Origin: an uncultured Tenacibaculum sp.
GTDB taxonomy: Bacteria; Bacteroidota; Bacteroidia; Flavobacteriales; Flavobacteriaceae
Direction of reading: 5' to 3'
DNA: 64,000 nucleotides
Assembly: GCA_947498055.1 (NCBI GenBank)
Contig: CANMJA010000002.1
Coordinates: 62,001 to 126,000, forward strand
Shown: positions 59,336-64,000 of the stretch, piece after piece
How positions within the stretch are numbered: the first letter of the stretch is position 1
How the letters are laid out: each line of letters begins with the position of its first letter
The notes under the pieces: generated by a model
What the model was told of the DNA's origin: nothing
What the model saw: the letters and a program-made list of their open reading frames with translations, nothing else
Database searches by the model: none
Program-made: the position numbers and the translations under genes

Positions 59336-60383
59336 TATAAATTTACTTTTAGTAACCATTTGCGCTTTTTCGCAAACAAAAACTCTTTTTGAAAAGAGTA
59401 TTAATGTCGAAAATATTTCAAAATTAGAACTTAAAACGAATAATGTATCTATTAATTTACTTGAATCATTAGACAACAATATTTATATAACTTTCACTGT
59501 AGAATATAGGAATTTTCCAGAAAGCCTTATAAATGAGAGGGTGAAAAGTCTTAAAGTTAAAGATGAAATAAAACAAGAAAAGGTTGTCATAGATATTGAA
59601 AGTGATTATTATTTTTCTGATTTCCAAGTAGAATCTAATTCGGAAGGAAATACAACTGAGTTTGTAGATAAAATGATGTCATTTTTTTCAGAGAAAAAAA
59701 AATCTAATAAAGTCCTTGAAATAGAGGATGTGTTAAGTAGGTTTAAAAGTGTAAAAATCATAAAAACCAATTTTGAAATTAAAATACCAAACTATTTACA
59801 ATGTGTAATTACTAGTGTTGCAAGTAATATTAAATCTAATTTAAGTTATGAAAAATTAAATTTAATTTTAAAAGAAGGTGAGTTTTCAGGAAAAGAAATC
59901 GATAATAGTGATATAAGTATTACAGAAGGAGCTAAAATAACATTTGAAAAAGTTAGTAAAAGTAAGATTATATCTAAAAACGTAAGTACATTTAAAATAA
60001 AAGATATAGATAATTCGACTTTAGATACAGAAACTTCTACAATTGAAATAGAAAAGATTGGTAAAAACGTTACAATCGATGATTTTAATAGTGAGTTTTC
60101 ACTTTTTAGTTTTTCTAAGGACTTTAAAACATTTGATTTTAAAGGAGAGTATTCAACTATCAATTTTTATGAGCCTAAAAATGGTTTTATATTACAAGCT
60201 TATGGTCATTCAACAGTTTTTAAACATGGAGATTTTGAACAAAAAAGTGAAGGAAAAAATAAAAATAAACGAATGTTTATAATGAAAGGAAATCTTACTA
60301 AAGGTTTTACAGGGAATATTAATTTGAACTTAGTAAATTCAAAGTTTAATTATAAAAGGGAGAGTTTTATTGAAAAGGAATAA
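59316..60383 (+). CDS. Secreted protein with DUF4097/adhesin-like repeats
   Basis: Signal peptide; repetitive beta-rich sequence 'NSTLDTETSTIEIEKIGKNVTIDDFNSEFSLFSFSKDFKTFDFKGEYSTINFYEP'; overlaps preceding ORF by 20 bp. Confidence 0.65.
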   Translation: MKQLFCSINLLLVTICAFSQTKTLFEKSINVENISKLELKTNNVSINLLESLDNNIYITFTVEYRNFPESLINERVKSLKVKDEIKQEKVVIDIESDYYFSDFQVESNSEGNTTEFVDKMMSFFSEKKKSNKVLEIEDVLSRFKSVKIIKTNFEIKIPNYLQCVITSVASNIKSNLSYEKLNLILKEGEFSGKEIDNSDISITEGAKITFEKVSKSKIISKNVSTFKIKDIDNSTLDTETSTIEIEKIGKNVTIDDFNSEFSLFSFSKDFKTFDFKGEYSTINFYEPKNGFILQAYGHSTVFKHGDFEQKSEGKNKNKRMFIMKGNLTKGFTGNINLNLVNSKFNYKRESFIEKE

Positions 60384-60384
60384 A

Positions 60385-60411
60385 GAGCTGTCTGAATAAG
60401 GCAGCTTTTTT
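60385..60411 (+). terminator. Terminator of the sigma operon
   Basis: agctgtct-N5-aggcagct stem followed by Ts. Confidence 0.75.
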
Positions 60412-60524
60412 ATAATATACCTTATTTATACATTTTTAGTGTTAAAGTACGAACAAAGAGTTTAAATTTCTTGGTTTTATTTGAGACTCTAAATGAATGA
60501 GTAAATAACTATTCTCTAAAAAAG

Positions 60525-60560
60525 AAAACTGTCTGAAAAATAATTTTCAGACAGTTTTTT
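60525..60560 (-). terminator. rplY terminator (possibly bidirectional)
   Basis: aaaactgtctgaaaa-N4-ttttcagacagtttt, 15-bp perfect stem. Confidence 0.85.
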
Positions 60561-60581
60561 TATTTTTCTACTAAAAAAATG

Positions 60582-61166
60582 TTATGCTTCTTCAGTTGTT
60601 TCTTCCTCTGTGTTTTTAGTAGCATTACGAGACATACGAACTTGAGCAACTACTGCATTTTTAGGGTGTAAAAATGTGTATTTTTCATTCTCTAATTCTG
60701 TAATGTATAATTTATTACCAATTTGTAATTCAGTAATATCAGCTTCAATAAAATCAGGTAAGTTTGCTGGTAAAGCTTTTACTTTTACTTTACGCATGTT
60801 ATGACGTAAAGCACCACCAATAAGAACTCCTTTAGAACTTCCTACTAATTTCACAGGAATTTCCATAGTTACTGGCTTATCTTCAAATATTTGATAAAAA
60901 TCTACATGTAAGATTTTATCTGTTACAGGATGAAATTGAATATCTTGTAAAACAGCTGAATGTGCTGTACCGTCAAGTTCAATCGATGCAGTATATACAT
61001 TTGGAGTGTATACTAAACTCTTGAACGCTTTTTCTTCTGCTGAAAAATGAACAGGTTTATCTCCTCCGTATAAAACGCAAGGTACCTTTCCAGCATTACG
61101 TAAGGCTTTAGTCGAAACTTTACCTACGCTTTCTCTTTGAGATCCGTTGATCGTAATTGATTGCAT
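60582..61166 (-). CDS. rplY: 50S ribosomal protein L25/general stress protein Ctc
   Basis: '[41 protein letters not shown]', 'HVDFYQI'. Confidence 0.95.
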   Translation of the reverse strand: MQSITINGSQRESVGKVSTKALRNAGKVPCVLYGGDKPVHFSAEEKAFKSLVYTPNVYTASIELDGTAHSAVLQDIQFHPVTDKILHVDFYQIFEDKPVTMEIPVKLVGSSKGVLIGGALRHNMRKVKVKALPANLPDFIEADITELQIGNKLYITELENEKYTFLHPKNAVVAQVRMSRNATKNTEEETTEEA

Positions 61167-61227
61167 TACTTATATATTTAAATTAAATTATTTCAACTTC
61201 CATTTTGGTAGTTGAGTGTAGTTTAAA

Positions 61228-62169
61228 CTACATTAAAAATTGATCGCTAATAGATGTATTAGATTGTACCTTATGCATCACATCAGCAAATAAAGGAGCG
61301 CAAGATACAGCTTTTATTTTAGATGTCTGCTTTTTTAAAGGAATTGTGTCTGAAACAATTAACTCTGTTAATTTAGAATTTTCTATTCTTTCATATGCTT
61401 CTCCAGAAAGTATTGGGTGTGTACATATTGCACGTACAGATTTAGCTCCCCTTTCCATCATTAAATCTGCGGCTTTTGCTAATGTTCCTCCGGTGTCAAT
61501 CATATCATCTACCAAAATTACATTTTTTCCTTTTACTTCTCCAATAAGTTCCATGTGAGAAATTACATTTGCCTTTTTTCGTTGCTTGTAACAAATAACA
61601 ACGTCACTTTCTAAATATTTAGAGTATGCATAAGCTCTTTTTGATCCTCCCATATCTGGAGAGGCAACAGTGATATTTTCTAATTTTAAACTTTCTATGT
61701 AAGACATAAAAATAGTAGAAGCAAAAAGGTGATCTACTGGTTTTTCAAAGAAACCTTGAATTTGATCTGCATGTAAATCCATTGTCATTATTCTAGTTGC
61801 TCCAGCAGCCTCCAATAATTTTGCTACTAATTTTGCTCCTATAGCAACTCTTGGCTTATCTTTTCTATCCTGTCTTGCCCATCCAAAATAAGGCATTACA
61901 GCAGTAATATGACGAGCAGATGCACGTTTAGCAGCATCTAACATTAATAACATTTCCATTAAGTTATCTGCATTAGGAAATGTAGATCCTATGATAAAAA
62001 CGCGTCTACCACGAACAGATTCTTCAAAAGCAGGTTGAAATTCACCATCGCTAAATGGCGTTATTTTTACATTACCTAACTTTTCACCATATGCTTTTGC
62101 TATTTTTTCTGCAAGCTCCATACTTTGTCTGCAAGCAAACAATTTAGGAGTAAGTTGATTATAAGACAT
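61228..62169 (-). CDS. prs: Ribose-phosphate pyrophosphokinase
   Basis: 'FSDGEFQPAFEESVRGRRVFIIGST', 'MPYFGWARQDRKDKPRVAIGAKLVAKLLEAAG', 'VILVDDMIDTGGTLAKAADLM'. Confidence 0.97.
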   Translation of the reverse strand: MSYNQLTPKLFACRQSMELAEKIAKAYGEKLGNVKITPFSDGEFQPAFEESVRGRRVFIIGSTFPNADNLMEMLLMLDAAKRASARHITAVMPYFGWARQDRKDKPRVAIGAKLVAKLLEAAGATRIMTMDLHADQIQGFFEKPVDHLFASTIFMSYIESLKLENITVASPDMGGSKRAYAYSKYLESDVVICYKQRKKANVISHMELIGEVKGKNVILVDDMIDTGGTLAKAADLMMERGAKSVRAICTHPILSGEAYERIENSKLTELIVSDTIPLKKQTSKIKAVSCAPLFADVMHKVQSNTSISDQFLM

Positions 62170-62201
62170 TTATTTGTTGTGTTTATGTTTTGTTGTTGTG
62201 G

Positions 62202-62209
62202 CAAAAGTA
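62202..62209 (-). promoter_or_regulatory. TAnnTTTG -7 element before prs
   Basis: Minus strand TACTTTTG, 32 bp before ATG at 62169. Confidence 0.45.
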
Positions 62210-62265
62210 AAATTATTTTAAGTAGTATTAAAATGATTTTATTTTAAATATAAAAATAAATTAAT

Positions 62266-62273
62266 TAGATTTG
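62266..62273 (+). promoter_or_regulatory. TAnnTTTG -7 element before tRNA-Leu
   Basis: TAGATTTG, 15 bp before the tRNA 5' end. Confidence 0.55.
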
Positions 62274-62288
62274 CAAACTCTAAAAAAT

Positions 62289-62370
62289 GCTCGAGTGGCG
62301 GAATTGGTAGACGCGCTGGATTCAAAATCCAGTTCTTTCGGGAGTATGGGTTCGATTCCCATCTCGAGTA
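62289..62370 (+). tRNA. tRNA-Leu (anticodon CAA)
   Basis: Acceptor GCTCGAG/CTCGAGT(A), anticodon stem-loop ctgga-ttCAAaa-tccag, variable arm, T-loop GGTTCGATTCC. Confidence 0.95.
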
Positions 62371-62374
62371 CTCT

Positions 62375-62410
62375 AAAAACCTTATACAAATTTTTGTATG
62401 GGGTTTTTTT
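62375..62410 (+). terminator. Terminator after tRNA-Leu
   Basis: aaaaaccttatacaaa / tttgtatggggttttt, 16-bp stem with G-U pairs, then Ts. Confidence 0.8.
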
Positions 62411-62602
62411 ATAAGCTAATTAGTAATATTGAAATACTTTATTCTTGTTAGTCATAATAATAAGGTTAAACTTTTAAAGTATAAATTTCCTCTTTACTAG
62501 TTCTTTCAGTAAAAATTATAGATTATCTATCTACAAATATTTCTTTTTAATAAATTTGATGTAATTATTGCTTTTATAAAAATGTAAATTAATCATACAT
62601 AT

Positions 62603-62974
62603 ATGTTATCCACTATGAAAAATATTTTTTTTCTTTTCGTATTAATCTTAACAATTGGATGTAAAAACAAAAAAAAAGATAACTCTATAAAAAATAATTC
62701 ATTCAAATCGGTTGAAATAAACCAACAGGCTCAAGAAATAAAATATGTTACAGCTAAATCTGGTTTAGTTTACAGAAATAAACCTAAAGGAGAAAAACTT
62801 GGTAAATTTGAATTTAATGAGAAAATTATCATTGACAAACACACTAATATTTTTCAGGAAATAAAAGATGAAAATAAAATTATAAAAGGTAAATGGGTTA
62901 GTGTGAAATTAGAAAATAGTATTGTATACGTATTCGATGGTTTTCTTTCAGATACAAAACTCAGATTACTATAG
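62603..62974 (+). CDS. Lipoprotein with SH3-like domain (possible 5' part of a frameshifted gene)
   Basis: Lipobox 'LTIGCKNK'; 'YVTAKSGLVYRNKPKGEKLGKFEFNEKIIIDKHTNIFQEI...KGKWVSVKLENSIVYVFDGFLSD'. Confidence 0.65.
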   Translation: MLSTMKNIFFLFVLILTIGCKNKKKDNSIKNNSFKSVEINQQAQEIKYVTAKSGLVYRNKPKGEKLGKFEFNEKIIIDKHTNIFQEIKDENKIIKGKWVSVKLENSIVYVFDGFLSDTKLRLL

Positions 62975-62991
62975 AAGATATAAAACTATTT

Positions 62992-63621
62992 ATGGGTAAT
63001 GTTATTTGGATATCAGAAGAATTTAAAAACATTTTAGAAGAAACAAAAATACTTTCTAAAGCATACGATTGTGAGTTTTACTCTGATATAGCGTATGATG
63101 ATGAAATTACAAATGAACCAACATTATATGGTGATAAAAACTTTATGGAACCTTACCCTTTTAAAATAGATAATAATTTATATAGCACTGACTTTTATGA
63201 TGGAAAACAGTTAAAAATTATACACATAAATAACAAAGTTCTAATTATAGAAAAAGACAATAAAAAATACAAATTCACTAAAAGTAATATCAAGAAAAAC
63301 TCATCGTATGTAGTTGGGGGTATTGACACAGCTTCTTTTCATTTTTTTGTTAATTGGTTTGAAGAAAGTGATTTTATTTTTACAAACGAAAATGGAACAA
63401 AAAATTACAATTCCAAAAATGTAAACTATTGGTTAAATGGTAATATTATCGAAATAGAAAAAACTACATATAATATTGATAATGTTGAAAATGACACTTA
63501 TTTTTTATCTGAAGTAAATGTCGTTTGGGAAGATGAAATAGATTTTTCAACTTCTAAAACTGGAAAAAAAGCTACCCTCATAAAAATTAAACAAACAACA
63601 GGTAACATAGGTAATAATTAA
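62992..63621 (+). CDS. Hypothetical protein, possible 3' part of the preceding gene
   Basis: Frame is open upstream of the called ATG as RYKTQITIEDIKLF, overlapping the end of the preceding ORF. Confidence 0.6.
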   Translation: MGNVIWISEEFKNILEETKILSKAYDCEFYSDIAYDDEITNEPTLYGDKNFMEPYPFKIDNNLYSTDFYDGKQLKIIHINNKVLIIEKDNKKYKFTKSNIKKNSSYVVGGIDTASFHFFVNWFEESDFIFTNENGTKNYNSKNVNYWLNGNIIEIEKTTYNIDNVENDTYFLSEVNVVWEDEIDFSTSKTGKKATLIKIKQTTGNIGNN

Positions 63622-63818
63622 TACGTTTTTTAGTATTTAATCCAAAGTTTAGTGTATTTTTATGAAGTTCGACAAATCTTTTGATTTGGCTAAGTGCTTA
63701 ATAGGAAATTAATCGCTTATTTATTTCCTCACGAATCATAGCCGAAGCCTTTAGCAACACATTACGAAATAGCAACAATCGTATTGAATATTTATTAGGA
63801 TAAAGTGATTTTTACAAT

Positions 63819-64000
63819 ATGGAAAACACATATCATTACGACATTATTGCAAGAGCAATTTCTTTTATTAAAAAATATCATAAAGAACAACCTTCACTAG
63901 ATGAGATTGCAAATCAAGTCAATTTAAGTAAGTATCATTTTCAACGTGTGTTTAAAAAATGGGTTGGAATTAGCCCTAAAGATTATTTACAATTCTTAAC
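63819..64000 (+). CDS. AraC family regulator N-terminus (possibly Ada/Ogt-type), truncated at window edge
   Basis: 'DIIARAISFIKKYHKEQPSLDEIANQVNLSKYHFQRVFKKWVGISPKDYLQFL'. Confidence 0.88.
   Translation, partial: MENTYHYDIIARAISFIKKYHKEQPSLDEIANQVNLSKYHFQRVFKKWVGISPKDYLQFL

Noticed and set aside
59846-60282. ORFs 59846-60163 (-) and 60058-60282 (+)
   Set aside because: Alternative-frame shadows in the adhesin-like gene.
1-64000. Search for defence systems, toxin-antitoxin pairs, integrases, prophage or IS elements
   Set aside because: No nuclease, transposase, recombinase, abortive infection or antitoxin motifs recognised in any supported ORF.

Overview
AT-rich, Flavobacteriaceae-type (Bacteroidota) chromosomal window made mostly of core genes. 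No rRNA, phage, IS element or CRISPR array was seen. Main blocks: LysM lytic transglycosylase and DUF4837-like lipoprotein; PorW/SprE-like T9SS lipoprotein, bactofilin and an F-type ATP synthase operon (atpB-E-F-H-A-G, without atpD/atpC); dxs/rsmI; orphan GH5 lipoprotein; PadR regulator with three tandem HAAS-like membrane proteins; 2Fe-2S oxidoreductase; M23 peptidase-rsmA-mgtE; serS; ribF; TonB-dependent receptor plus SGNH hydrolase; glyS; trmL; aspS; OmpA-like pair; glmS; DUF4270; short glycogen synthase-like protein; panC/panD; radA; LRR lipoprotein; ECF sigma operon; rplY; prs; tRNA-Leu(CAA). I found no clearly new multi-gene defence-type system. The best leads sit below the ORF-caller level: (1) a near-consensus sigma-54 promoter before an unlisted 47-aa ORF; (2) a one-base frameshift at a T run in the third HAAS-like gene of the padR operon, whose true start overlaps the upstream stop as ATGA; (3) a perfect 12-bp inverted repeat overlapping a possibly leaderless padR promoter; (4) an M50-like peptidase whose called start is inside its HEMGH motif and whose upstream extension has no ATG/GTG/TTG; (5) a second probable one-base frameshift at an A run; (6) perfect 48-bp and 42-bp palindromes at convergent gene ends that also encode C-termini; (7) a 17-bp stem between atpA and atpG. 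All family names come from reading the translations; no database search was run.
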